Program-made: the position numbers and the translations under genes
Notes under the pieces: generated by a model
What the model was told of the DNA's origin: nothing
What the model saw: only the letters and a program-made list of their open reading frames with translations
Database searches by the model: none
In this document: one piece after another, positions 14,997-24,605 of the stretch
Layout of the letters: every line of letters starts with the position of its first letter
Position numbering within the stretch: position 1 is the stretch's first letter
From: Planctomycetia bacterium
GTDB lineage: Bacteria; Planctomycetota; UBA8108; SXIK01
Direction: 5' to 3'
NCBI GenBank assembly: GCA_005772855.1
Contig: SXIK01000111.1
Span: forward strand, 1 to 42,281
Length of the DNA stretch: 42,281 nt

Positions 14997-16468
14997 CGAC
15001 CCGGGAAGCGAGCATCATCGAGATCCGGGACAGCCTTCTGGCGGGACGCACGAAGGCTGTGGAGGTCATTCACGAGGCTCTGCGGCAGATTCGAGCCGTG
15101 GATCCGCAGCTCAGGGCAACTTCTCAAATCTTCCAGGAAGAGGCGCTTGCGCGGGCCGAGGAGCTTGACATGAAGCTCAAGAAGGGCGAGGAGCCGGGAT
15201 TGCTGGCGGGTGTGCCCTTTACAGTGAAGGACAATATCTGCACTCGGACGGGGACAACCACCGCGGCCAGCAAGATCATCCCCACCTTCAGGGCTCCGTA
15301 TGACGCCACCGTGGTTCTCAAATTGTTGGCCGCTGGCGCCATTCCGATCGCAAAGACAAACATGGACGAGTTCGGCATGGGCTCCTCCACGGAAAACTCC
15401 GCAACGGTTGGCCCGACGCGCAATCCATGGCGCACCACGCACGTGCCAGGGGGGTCGAGCGGAGGGGCCGCAGCTCTGGCTGCGGCCACCCGGGGCATGC
15501 TGCACCTGGGCTCCGACACCGGTGGATCGATCCGACAGCCAGCTTCCTACTGCGGCGTAACAGGAATCAAGCCTTCGTACGGTCGGGTCTCGCGTTACGG
15601 TCTTCTTGCCTTCGCCAGCTCACTCGATCAAATCGGTGTTCTGCAGTCAAGCGCCCGCGAATGCGCGGCGGCGTTGTCGGTGATAGCCGGGCGCGATCCC
15701 ATGGACTCGACTTCAGCCTCAAGGGCAGTCCCTCATTACCTCGGGGAGTTGGAGCGCGACGTTCGCGGCCTCAGGCTAGGTATCCCAACGGAATACTTTC
15801 CCGACGCCATCGACGCGGAAGTTCGTGCCCGAGTACAGGAGGGCATCGACGTTTTTCGCCGGCTCGGAGTCGAGACGCGCGAGGTCTCCCTTCCCCACAC
15901 ACGGTACGCGAACCCGACCTATGTGCTCATCTCCGCCGCCGAGGCCAGCTCCAATCTTGCCCGCTACGATGGAGTACACTACGGCCATCGCGCCAGGAAC
16001 CCGCAAGGCCTTGTTGAACTCTACGCGCGCAGCCGGGCCGAGGGTTTTGGAGCCGAGGTGAAACGCAGGATCATGGTGGGCACGTTCGTCTTGAGCGCGG
16101 GGTACCACGAAGCCTTCTACAACAAGGCGTGCAAGGTGCGGAAGCTGATAAGGCAGGACTTCGAGAGTGCTTTCAAGGAAGTCGATGCCATTGTCTGCCC
16201 AACCTCGCCCGTGACGGCTTTTCCCATCGGGGCCAAGATCGACGATCCCCTGAAGCTTTACGCTGTCGACATCCTGACGGTGCCTGCCAACCTTGCCACG
16301 GTGCCGGGTATCTCCTTTCCCTGCGGCCTCACCAGTGAAAAACTCCCCGTTGGCCTGCAGATTTATGGCCGTCCCTTCGAGGATCACACCGTGCTCAGGC
16401 TTGCACATGCCTTCCAGATGACCACGAAGTTCCACCTCGCGGCGCCACCGGTTTACGCCGGGTCCTGA
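14993..16468 (+). CDS. gatA: Asp-tRNA(Asn)/Glu-tRNA(Gln) amidotransferase subunit A
   Basis: GatA is the glutaminase subunit that releases ammonia for transamidation of Glu-tRNA(Gln)/Asp-tRNA(Asn). The 491 residues carry the amidase signature with the Ser-cisSer-Lys triad: Lys79 in VPFTVKDNIC, the cis Ser in GGSSGG (155/156) and the nucleophile Ser179 in GSDTGGSIRQPAS. The length is normal for the family. The start ATG 14993 overlaps the gatC stop by 4 nt, so the two are translationally coupled; gatB follows after 22 nt. Confidence 0.98.
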   Translation: MTTREASIIEIRDSLLAGRTKAVEVIHEALRQIRAVDPQLRATSQIFQEEALARAEELDMKLKKGEEPGLLAGVPFTVKDNICTRTGTTTAASKIIPTFRAPYDATVVLKLLAAGAIPIAKTNMDEFGMGSSTENSATVGPTRNPWRTTHVPGGSSGGAAALAAATRGMLHLGSDTGGSIRQPASYCGVTGIKPSYGRVSRYGLLAFASSLDQIGVLQSSARECAAALSVIAGRDPMDSTSASRAVPHYLGELERDVRGLRLGIPTEYFPDAIDAEVRARVQEGIDVFRRLGVETREVSLPHTRYANPTYVLISAAEASSNLARYDGVHYGHRARNPQGLVELYARSRAEGFGAEVKRRIMVGTFVLSAGYHEAFYNKACKVRKLIRQDFESAFKEVDAIVCPTSPVTAFPIGAKIDDPLKLYAVDILTVPANLATVPGISFPCGLTSEKLPVGLQIYGRPFEDHTVLRLAHAFQMTTKFHLAAPPVYAGS

Positions 16469-16490
16469 AGCCAGGTGACCGGAGACACGC

Positions 16491-17966
16491 ATGACGAAAT
16501 CCAAATCTGATCCGACCGACGGCACGCCGTTCGAGGCGGTGATCGGGCTCGAGGCGCATGTCCAGCTCAAGACACGCTCGAAGATGTTCTGCGGGTGCGA
16601 AAACCGTTTCGGCGCCGAGCCCAACACGCTCGTTTGCCCTGTCTGTCTCGGACACCCCGGATCCCTCCCCGTCGTCAACCGCCAGGCCATGGAATGGGCC
16701 GCGCGAGTTGGTCTTGCGTGCGGTTGCGAAATCGCCCGCTTCACGAAATTCGACCGGAAGAATTACTACTATCCGGACCTTCCCAAAGGCTATCAGATCT
16801 CGCAGTACGACTTGCCCATCTGTAACGGTGGGGAGGTTGAGGTCCACTTCGCGAATGATTCCGGCGTTGTGAGGCGCAAGATCGGTCTGGTGCGAATTCA
16901 CCTCGAGGAGGATGCTGGAAAAAATATACACGCCGAGGCTCGGCCCGAGAGCTGGGTCGATCTGAACCGTGCTGGCGTGCCTCTCCTCGAGATCGTCTCG
17001 AAGCCCGACATGCACACGCCCGAGGAGGCCGGCGCCTACCTTCGCATGCTGCGCCTCATCATGCTCTATCTCGGCGTGAGCGACTGCAACATGGAGGAAG
17101 GCACGCTCCGGTGCGACGTGAACATCTCCGTCCGCCCCCGAGGCTCGACGCACCTCGAGACGCGTACCGAAATCAAGAATTTGAACTCCTTCACCCACGT
17201 GGAGAACGCGCTTCAGCACGAGATCACCCGGCAAATGAAGATCAAGGCAAGAGGCGAGAAGATCGTTCAGCAAACGCTGCTCTTCGACCCGGAGAAGGGG
17301 GAAACGAGAGTGATGCGCGGCAAGGAGGAAGCGCACGACTACCGGTACTTCCCTGAACCGGACTTGGCGCCCTGGATCTTCAGCGAGGAGTGGATCGAGA
17401 GCCTTCGCAAGTCGCTTCCGGAAATGCCTGCCGTCCGACTCCAACGATTCCAGGGCGCGCTCGGCTTGAGCCCCTACCATGCCGACGTGCTCGTGCGGGA
17501 CGTGGTCATGGCAGAGTTCTTCGAGGAGGCCCTGGAAACTTATGACAAGGCGCAGTCTGTCGCCAACTGGGTGACGAACGTCGTCCGCGAAGAGTCCAAT
17601 GCACGAGGCATCTCGGCGAAGGAGATTGGGATCTCACCCGCAAGGCTCGCGGGGCTGGTGAGGGCAATTGACGAAGGCAAGGTCTCGAACCAAAAGGCTC
17701 GCGATGTCTTCAAAGCAATGCTTGGGAACACAAGAGCTGTAGCCGAAGTGATCGGGGAGCTTGGCCTCGAGCAGATCAGCGACGATTCCTTTATCCGGAA
17801 CGCAGTGAAGGAGGTGATCGGGAAGCATCCGGGCCCGGTCGAGGATGTAAAGAAAGGCAAGGAGAACTCGATCAACTTCCTGGTGGGGCAGGTCATGCGC
17901 CAGTCAAAGGGCAAGGCGAATCCGGGTATTGTATTGAAGCTTGTGAAGGAGGAGTTGGGCGTTTGA
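16491..17966 (+). CDS. gatB: Asp-tRNA(Asn)/Glu-tRNA(Gln) amidotransferase subunit B
   Basis: GatB binds the mischarged tRNA and carries out the kinase and transamidation steps. The 491 residues show the usual N-terminus (FEAVIGLEAHVQLKTRSKMF), the zinc Cys pairs (CGC and CPVCLG), YYPDLPKGYQISQYD, VDLNRAGVPLLEIVSKPD, the MRCDVNISV-like MEEGTLRCDVNISVRP, and a C-terminal YqeY-like helical tail with NFLVGQVMRQSKGKANP. It is the last gene of the bL28-gatCAB string and converges on the minus-strand gene ending at 18038. Confidence 0.98.
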   Translation: MTKSKSDPTDGTPFEAVIGLEAHVQLKTRSKMFCGCENRFGAEPNTLVCPVCLGHPGSLPVVNRQAMEWAARVGLACGCEIARFTKFDRKNYYYPDLPKGYQISQYDLPICNGGEVEVHFANDSGVVRRKIGLVRIHLEEDAGKNIHAEARPESWVDLNRAGVPLLEIVSKPDMHTPEEAGAYLRMLRLIMLYLGVSDCNMEEGTLRCDVNISVRPRGSTHLETRTEIKNLNSFTHVENALQHEITRQMKIKARGEKIVQQTLLFDPEKGETRVMRGKEEAHDYRYFPEPDLAPWIFSEEWIESLRKSLPEMPAVRLQRFQGALGLSPYHADVLVRDVVMAEFFEEALETYDKAQSVANWVTNVVREESNARGISAKEIGISPARLAGLVRAIDEGKVSNQKARDVFKAMLGNTRAVAEVIGELGLEQISDDSFIRNAVKEVIGKHPGPVEDVKKGKENSINFLVGQVMRQSKGKANPGIVLKLVKEELGV

Positions 17967-18037
17967 ACCCTCTTCCGTGCTCGCATAGCCCTCACGCGCC
18001 CCGTGGATCGGGCGGACAGCTTCCGAAGCCTTCGGCT

Positions 18038-21000
18038 TCACTTTCGCCGGTACGCCGATAGCTCTCCATCCCCGGTCGAAACGAGTATCCAGTCGGAGCT
18101 GCCCACAATAGCCGTGATTGGCTTCGAGGTCCTGGCAGACCACACGGGCGCAAGCGGATCGCTTCGGTAGACGAAGAAGCGCCTGAGGTCGGCGGTCGTC
18201 ACGACCACTCCTCCAACGATTGTCTGCAGAGATGCGGCGCCTTTCTCGACAGCCTCGGTGCTCACCTCTTCCGCAGTTTCTGAAGCGCACACCGCAAGTT
18301 TGCCATCAGGAGACAGGGTGAAGAGGGTACGATCCTCGTGGGAGATCACAGCCTTGCTTCCCGTCGGCAGATGCCGCACGTACGCAGTCTCGCCGTTCTC
18401 CGATTTGAGGAAGATGAGGTCACCGTCCTCAGCCAGCACCAGAACCGCCTTGCCGGTGTGGAGAATGTCGTGCGCACCCGCAGATCCGATCTGACGCTTC
18501 CAGACAATACTGGGCGGATTCACCCGGACTCTCGCCACGCCGCCATTGTGCAGCATGAGGAGCAGATCCTCCTCGAGGTCGGTTACCTTCTTTGGCGGTG
18601 ACTCGAAGTTCAGGCTCCAGGCAAGCGCTCGGGCCCTTCGCGAGTAAGCCTGCAAATTGCCCGCATGCGTCCCGACAAGGACGAAGGGAGATCGGACCGG
18701 TGCATGAAGCGGAGAGGCTGCGAGGCTACCCAGGAAGACCTCGGTCGCTGCCTCCTGGGCAGTGGTCTGGGCGCCATCGAACCCCTTCAATGTTCTTGGG
18801 GGCGGCAAGAACAGCAGGTGGCCGGTATTCCAGAGCGTCAGGATGCCTTCCTCCGTCCATTCAGGCCGAGCGACCAGTGTTCCATGACTCTCTGGACTGA
18901 AGCGCCAGTCGAGCTTGCCTGTCGACGCACGGATTGCCGCAAGACCCCCCGATTCCATTCCCACCAGCACCGTGTCGGCCACCAGGATTGGCCAGGGTTC
19001 GGTACGATTCGAGTTGGGTACGGACCATTCTCGCTTGCGATCGAGAAAGTACCTCTTGAGCGGGCCATCGGCGCCCTGCAACTCGACGGTTCGAGAGTCG
19101 TGGCCAGGCAGAATGATCTGGAGCTCCATCGCGCCGGAGTGTGGCAAGTGAATCGCGTGGGGCGTCTTTCCCAGCACCTTGACCTCACCCGGGGCCAGGA
19201 TTTGCGAGACCTCGGCGCCTGCGGGCACAGACTCCACGACCACCGGGAGAAGTAGCTGGGGCACGTGAACGGACTGTGGATACATTTCCACCAGCCGATG
19301 GTAGGTCTTGTAAGCAGCTTCAGGCTCGCCGGAGGACTCAAGTCTCCTGCCTTCAGTCAGCAAGTCCTCTGCCGAGGGATCATCGCTGCCAAGTCGGCGC
19401 AGTATCTCCTGAGCCTCAACCATGACTTCCTCGCCATGCGTCAAGCCCAACACGGGCTGAAGGATTCGCAAGGTTTCCTCGCGTTTGCCTTCAGCCGCCG
19501 CCTTGCGCGCCTCGTTCAGGACAGCGAGCTTCTGCTGACTGCGCTCCTCGGCCAGTCGGCGCGCGGAGCTCTCAAGCCTTGCTTGTAGCCGGTCGGCCAG
19601 GGGCCGCCAGATACTGAGAGGGTGGCTGGCACTGAACTCCTCGCATTGCCGGGCAATCCTTACATAACGCTCTTCCGATGTGCGCGCACCGGGCGAATGG
19701 ATCGTTGAAAGTGGGCCTTCCATGGCATCCGCCGTCCTGGAGGCTTGCTCGATCCTTGACCAGGACCGGTAGGTCCAGGCCTGATACGACGCAAGGGCCA
19801 GGGCGCAGAGCAGAAGGACGCGCCGCAGCTTGAATTGTCTGGCGCCGCCTTGCGCCGCCGAGAACAACCGTTCGATCTGGCGGACCTCGGCTCCGCTGAC
19901 GCCGAGGCGGCGAACTTTCTCGATGAGCTCCTGCGCCTTGGCAGTTTGTCCCCGCTCGAGATATTGACGCGCCAGAGTCTGTAGCTCGGCGCTTGCCTCC
20001 GTCGTCCGACCAAAGTCGAGGTAAATGTTGATGAGCTTCTTGCGAAATGCCGCGTTGCCGGGCAGCTCCTTGAGAATATCCTTGCAGGCCTCGAGCGCGA
20101 CCTCCGCAGAGCGAGTCTTCCGCGCCTGAGCGGAGATCAGGTCACAGACTTCCGAGAGCTCCTCCAGCCTGCGTTCCTTGACGAGCAACGGCAGCGCCTG
20201 AGTGAAAATATCGCGGTCCGTCGGGCGAATGCGCAGCGCGCCGAGTAGGAATTGAATCGCCTGGGCAGTATTGCCATTCAAGATCTCCTCGGAAGCGGCC
20301 TGGCTGTAGATCCTTGTGATTTTCTCGGTGACGAGGATCTCGTCCGGCTTGAGCTGAAGGGCCTTCTGGTAAGCCTTCATGGCCTTGGCGGCCTTGCGCA
20401 TCCGGTAGAGCGAGTCACCGATGTAGTTGTACTGAATCACGGCCTCGTCGACTCGTTCAAGCTTTTCGTAGACGACCGCGAGGCGTTCCCGGGCCGCAAG
20501 CTCGTCGACGCCATACTTGACAGCATTCTTGAACCACGGAAGGCAGCGCTCTGCGTCACTCCGCTTCAACGTGTGGGTCGAAATCCCTCTCAACTCCGGG
20601 TGAATCGTCTTCTTGATCAGGCCGTCCTCAAGCGCCCGCAGCAAGGCGTCTTCCACATGCGACTCGTAGAAGTAGGTATCTCGCAGAATCGACTGGAGAT
20701 CCCGCATCCCATCGATCAAACCCAGCGCTTGCACGAGGAGCCTGTCCTCCCCGCCACCTTGCCGCAAGGCCATGCCTCGCTCGGTGAGGACGAAGATTTC
20801 CTCCCGCGATGGCACGAGCACCTCAAACCGCTTCCAGAGATCTGCACGGCGTCGCAAGGCCTCGATGAGCTGCGTTATCGCGACGGGGCTTCGTGCTGCG
20901 ATGTCATTGGAGGTGAGGAGGTAATCGGGAACCAGATCCTCCTGAAAGTGAAATGACTGTTGGGTCCTGAAGAGCGTCTCCGTGAGCTCTTCCAGGAGCT

Positions 21001-21310
21001 GCTCGGTGGCGGCATCCACCAGCTCATCTTCCGAGAGAAGCCCATGCTCGAGGAGGTACTCGGCGAAGATTCTGCGCGTACGATCGGCCTCATGCAACGC
21101 AGCCTCGAAGTTCTGGGGACTGATGCGCTCCCCGGGGATACCCAGATCGGATAGCTTCCGGACAGCTACCTTGCCGGAGAAGTGCTCGCCGACGATGTAG
21201 ACGGCTTCGCCTTGACAAAAGACTTCGCGGAAGCTGTTTGTTTTCCCAAGGGTAAGCGTCCCAACAGCCTTTTTTTGGGCTTGAGATTCGAGAAACTTGA
21301 GAATGTCCAT
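18038..21310 (-). CDS. PATAN (DUF4388)-TPR-TM-PEGA-PQQ propeller membrane protein
   Basis: This is a 1090-residue protein joining several modules. Residues 1-210 form a DUF4388/PATAN-like region (GTLTLGKTNSFREVFCQGEA, then FAEYLLEHGLLSEDELVDAA). TPR repeats occupy about 250-480 (AVIQYNYIGDSLYRMRKAAK). A single TM lies near 495-512 (VLLLCALALASY). An external helical region spans about 530-690. A PEGA domain (VVVESVPAGAEV) lies near 690-760 and a PQQ/WD-type beta-propeller near 760-1090 with repeated GKLDWRF-like blades. It probably bridges cytoplasm and periplasm as a scaffold; no enzymatic motif is visible. It is the last gene of the minus-strand operon, 17 nt after the previous gene. Exact function is unknown. 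Confidence 0.8.
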   Translation of the reverse strand: MDILKFLESQAQKKAVGTLTLGKTNSFREVFCQGEAVYIVGEHFSGKVAVRKLSDLGIPGERISPQNFEAALHEADRTRRIFAEYLLEHGLLSEDELVDAATEQLLEELTETLFRTQQSFHFQEDLVPDYLLTSNDIAARSPVAITQLIEALRRRADLWKRFEVLVPSREEIFVLTERGMALRQGGGEDRLLVQALGLIDGMRDLQSILRDTYFYESHVEDALLRALEDGLIKKTIHPELRGISTHTLKRSDAERCLPWFKNAVKYGVDELAARERLAVVYEKLERVDEAVIQYNYIGDSLYRMRKAAKAMKAYQKALQLKPDEILVTEKITRIYSQAASEEILNGNTAQAIQFLLGALRIRPTDRDIFTQALPLLVKERRLEELSEVCDLISAQARKTRSAEVALEACKDILKELPGNAAFRKKLINIYLDFGRTTEASAELQTLARQYLERGQTAKAQELIEKVRRLGVSGAEVRQIERLFSAAQGGARQFKLRRVLLLCALALASYQAWTYRSWSRIEQASRTADAMEGPLSTIHSPGARTSEERYVRIARQCEEFSASHPLSIWRPLADRLQARLESSARRLAEERSQQKLAVLNEARKAAAEGKREETLRILQPVLGLTHGEEVMVEAQEILRRLGSDDPSAEDLLTEGRRLESSGEPEAAYKTYHRLVEMYPQSVHVPQLLLPVVVESVPAGAEVSQILAPGEVKVLGKTPHAIHLPHSGAMELQIILPGHDSRTVELQGADGPLKRYFLDRKREWSVPNSNRTEPWPILVADTVLVGMESGGLAAIRASTGKLDWRFSPESHGTLVARPEWTEEGILTLWNTGHLLFLPPPRTLKGFDGAQTTAQEAATEVFLGSLAASPLHAPVRSPFVLVGTHAGNLQAYSRRARALAWSLNFESPPKKVTDLEEDLLLMLHNGGVARVRVNPPSIVWKRQIGSAGAHDILHTGKAVLVLAEDGDLIFLKSENGETAYVRHLPTGSKAVISHEDRTLFTLSPDGKLAVCASETAEEVSTEAVEKGAASLQTIVGGVVVTTADLRRFFVYRSDPLAPVWSARTSKPITAIVGSSDWILVSTGDGELSAYRRK

Positions 21311-21327
21311 TGAAAGCGCTCTTGGGT

Positions 21328-22203
21328 TTAGTGTGGTTTCCGACTCCTGAAGGGAGCGGAGTCCTGCTTCATTTTTTCGAGGACGATTTCGGCAAGACAG
21401 GGAACTTCCACGGTCGGGGACTCCGACGCAGCCACAGACCTCGGCTCTTTTTCATCGCTCGAGGTAGACCCGGAGGGCTGGGCGGAATCCGATGGGCTCT
21501 CCGGAGAAACATTTCGCAGCCTCATCAGATTGAGGCAGCTCCTGAGGCAAGGCGAATCGCGTCGAGCAAGGATTTCCCGCGCATGAGCACCTCGGATCCG
21601 TTCTGCCGTGGAGTCGCAAAGGGGGGGCAGGGTCTCTGCCAGCGCGTCCATTGCGCTCTTGCGAAGGAACGATGCCTCGTGGCCGAGGAGTTTCGCCGCG
21701 GCAGATTCAAGTACATCTGAATCCTTGCCGCCTCGGACCATGAGAATCCACTCCGAGGTCTCCTGGATGAGACTTTCACGCCCCTGAGCCGCCAGTTTGC
21801 CGTCTGCGACAAGCACGCCGATCCTGGGAGGGGCGCCCACCAAGGGGTCGACATCTCGCCTCACCCCGAGTCGCACAGCCCAGCGTGGGCTTGCTGCGTC
21901 GATCCACCGAATACCTACAATGCAATCCTCGTCAACTTGAAGTCCTGGCGTATCGGGGAGTTCGTTCCTGAGCGTGAATACGAGTACCGTGTTCCCCCCG
22001 GAATCGCCCCAGATGGGCTCTTCAACTTTCAGGGTATGCACGAGACCGCCGGGGACTTCCTCAGTTCGCTGGATCAGGGCCCTGACGACGCAATCCGAGC
22101 ACTTCACGAGCCCGTCGATGGACTCGGGCTCATCCACACTCGCGGCCAATGCGAGGAGCATCGCGCTGATGAGTTGGGCCGATGGAGGGAGGACGAAGTT
22201 CAT
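21328..22203 (-). CDS. Exported protein of unknown function
   Basis: This 291-residue protein has an N-terminal signal-like stretch (SAQLISAMLLALAASVDEP). The first half holds a beta-rich region with Cys pair KCSDCVV and LKVEEPIWGDSGGNTVLVF, reminiscent of small exported beta-sandwich proteins of this phylum. A HEAT-like helical part (DVLESAAAKLLGHEASFLRK) and a Ser/Pro-rich tail follow. I do not recognise a named family. Its ATG overlaps the stop of the upstream metalloprotease-like lipoprotein gene by 4 nt, so the two are translationally coupled, and the PATAN/PQQ gene follows 17 nt downstream. Confidence 0.75.
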   Translation of the reverse strand: MNFVLPPSAQLISAMLLALAASVDEPESIDGLVKCSDCVVRALIQRTEEVPGGLVHTLKVEEPIWGDSGGNTVLVFTLRNELPDTPGLQVDEDCIVGIRWIDAASPRWAVRLGVRRDVDPLVGAPPRIGVLVADGKLAAQGRESLIQETSEWILMVRGGKDSDVLESAAAKLLGHEASFLRKSAMDALAETLPPLCDSTAERIRGAHAREILARRDSPCLRSCLNLMRLRNVSPESPSDSAQPSGSTSSDEKEPRSVAASESPTVEVPCLAEIVLEKMKQDSAPFRSRKPH

Positions 22204-24338
22204 TGCAGGCGGATCCTTCCCAGGAGGTAAGCCCAGCTGAGGGGATTGAACCGGGGGGCCTCTGCTCCCTCAAGCAGAGCATCCTGGAAGCTCAATACAG
22301 CCGACATGATATTGGCCCCCACGGTGTCAAGGTGATAAGCGCTGGTGTAGGGCCCCGCGAACAAGGCGTTCCGCTCCCCGCCGAAGAGGCCGCGAGGCGG
22401 TGGACCGTTGGCCACGAGACCCAGCGAGTGACCCATTTCGTGGGCAATGACGAGTGCCACCATGCGGCTCCACGCATCCACTGCGGAGACGATGGCATCA
22501 TGGCGACGATTGGCCTCGGGCAGGTTTGCGGGGTCCGAGCGCATGAATTCACTCCCCAGGACAATGCGGTCGAGCGGGTCTTGCCCAATCGGATCACCAC
22601 GGCCCGGAGTGAATGGGTCGAAGCGGCTCCGAAAGAGATGGCTCGTGTTGATGTGATACTCGACGATATTTGTTGTGAAGATTCCAAGCTCAACCGAGGT
22701 GTTGTTGTTCCGTCGAGAGTTCCCCGAGTCGAACTCCGCTCGCCCGATGGTGAAGCCAGGGATCGGATCGTCGCCGCCCATCGCCATCCTCGAGACTCGA
22801 CCCCCTGGGTGGGTAAGGTGAATTCGAAGGTTGGCTGCATCCCGTTGGGCGGAGCCATCCGGCTCGCGGCCAAAATGCCTGTACACGTATCCACGCACGG
22901 TCTCCTTCGTCCACGCGACGACCCAGGCACTCAGCACAGCCTCGAGCGAGCCAGCCGGCGAGCCTGGCCTTGCCAGGCCCACAAGCGCCAGGTCTTCCTC
23001 GTAGTCCGGAAGTCCGTTGGGATCTTCCGTTGCCCCCACGACCCGGCGGCCGCTGACGTCCGTGCTGTCGGTAATGGTGAAGTTGTCGCGGTGAAACTCG
23101 AGGACCCAGTTATCTTCTACCTCGAGTGGCGCCGCACCTCCTGTTCGGGAAGCCACCTCGAAAGTGAAGGAAGTCGTCTCCGAGCGATTTCCGAGAGAGT
23201 CCGCGACGCTCGCCATGACGGTGACTTCGCCCCCTGGAGCCTTCATTGCGGCTGGCACGAGCCAGTTCTGACAGTCTGGGTCGGCCCCCGTGACGAAAAA
23301 TCTTCCAAGGTCCAGGCTCCCTTCGGGGTGCGGCACGCCCCGCGAACGACCCAACGAGGTCGTGGAGGAGATTTCGAGGCTTTCCAGGTCAAGCTCCGCG
23401 CCTCCAGGGGCCCTCGACGCCTCGACGGTCAGGTGAAAGCCGCTCGAAGGCGTCTGGAGGCGAAAGGCTTCCTCAACGCCCTCAAGGTTTGTAAAAGTGG
23501 ATGAGCCATTCATCTCGGGCTCGATTCCCTCCAGGGAGAGCAGCTTGATGGAGGGCGCCAGCGTCCTCAGCTCGAATGGCTCGGTCACGACCGCCTCGCT
23601 GCTCGCGGTGTCCATCGCGCGCACCCTGAGCTGCGCCACTGCCGAGCTGATCCCGGGAGCATCATCCTGGGCCTTCCAGTGAAGGATAATGTGGGTGCTG
23701 GAGCCATCAGCAGGCATTGGGTGGGAGCCCATGGCTTCAACAAATGACGCCGGACGATACGCTGCTCCACGGACCGAAAGTTCTGCTTTGAAGCGGATGT
23801 GGTCGCCTTCGGCATCCGAGATATCCAGGGCGACCGGCAGGATTCCACCCGCGATTGGCCGCCCGATCGCGACGAAGTGGACCACCGGGGGGGAGTTGGG
23901 CCCCAGGCCGAAAACTTCGCTCTCGGCAGCATGGCCGACCCGCCGTGTTCCGGGAACCTGCGGAATCACACGAATCTTGAGGTCATGTTGGGCCGTCGCC
24001 GAAATGTCCATCGAAGCGTGCCAGGACGTGCTGACACGCCGAGGTGTCCTCGACACCGCCAACGTGAGCGCCGGTACGGAGCTTTCGCGGTAGGTTGCCC
24101 CGCCGTCTTCGCTGAAGTCGATCCGGACGAATGCTTGAGCGGAAATCCCGGCCAGGCTGTAAGTCAATTCCACCTCATCTTTGCTCTGTGGTTGAGCCAC
24201 GACGTCCGCGACCCACACGTCCAGCGTCTCCTGGGTCTCCCTGGAAGCTTGCCGTGAATTACGTCCCATGTCGTTGCAGCCGCTCATCAAGAAAAGCGCC
24301 AGCAACCCAGGCGCCGCGCCGCGGAGAGGAGAAGCCAT
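22200..24338 (-). CDS. Lipoprotein with metzincin-like zinc protease domain
   Basis: The 712-residue protein begins with a lipoprotein signal (lipobox LMSGC, Cys21), so it should be anchored to a membrane facing outward. Several beta-sandwich-like segments follow to about residue 480. The C-terminal part has a zincin motif HEMGHSLGLV near residue 633 and a Met-turn-like NIMSA downstream. In metzincins the motif is HExxHxxGxxH/D; here the third ligand position is Ala, so either another residue binds zinc or activity is lost. It is the first gene of a three-gene minus-strand operon. The substrate is unknown. Confidence 0.75.
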   Translation of the reverse strand: MASPLRGAAPGLLALFLMSGCNDMGRNSRQASRETQETLDVWVADVVAQPQSKDEVELTYSLAGISAQAFVRIDFSEDGGATYRESSVPALTLAVSRTPRRVSTSWHASMDISATAQHDLKIRVIPQVPGTRRVGHAAESEVFGLGPNSPPVVHFVAIGRPIAGGILPVALDISDAEGDHIRFKAELSVRGAAYRPASFVEAMGSHPMPADGSSTHIILHWKAQDDAPGISSAVAQLRVRAMDTASSEAVVTEPFELRTLAPSIKLLSLEGIEPEMNGSSTFTNLEGVEEAFRLQTPSSGFHLTVEASRAPGGAELDLESLEISSTTSLGRSRGVPHPEGSLDLGRFFVTGADPDCQNWLVPAAMKAPGGEVTVMASVADSLGNRSETTSFTFEVASRTGGAAPLEVEDNWVLEFHRDNFTITDSTDVSGRRVVGATEDPNGLPDYEEDLALVGLARPGSPAGSLEAVLSAWVVAWTKETVRGYVYRHFGREPDGSAQRDAANLRIHLTHPGGRVSRMAMGGDDPIPGFTIGRAEFDSGNSRRNNNTSVELGIFTTNIVEYHINTSHLFRSRFDPFTPGRGDPIGQDPLDRIVLGSEFMRSDPANLPEANRRHDAIVSAVDAWSRMVALVIAHEMGHSLGLVANGPPPRGLFGGERNALFAGPYTSAYHLDTVGANIMSAVLSFQDALLEGAEAPRFNPLSWAYLLGRIRLQ

Positions 24339-24605
24339 GCAGCCTCAAAATCATTTCATTATCTTCCCTCTTCTCAAATCAAGACACCCACGCCCAACAA
24401 GGGCGTTCACCATTGCAGGAAGAATAGAACATTTCGCGATAGTGGGCACACTTGGCCGACAACGACTCTTTTCCGGAAACAGCGTGACTGTCTACAAGAT
24501 GGATCGTGGGCGAGGTGACCTGTAGAATCGCGCAGTACTTGAGCCACTTCCACAGCCTCCAATCGACGAACAGAACGTCAAGCAGCCGGTAAAAGGCCCC
24601 GCACG

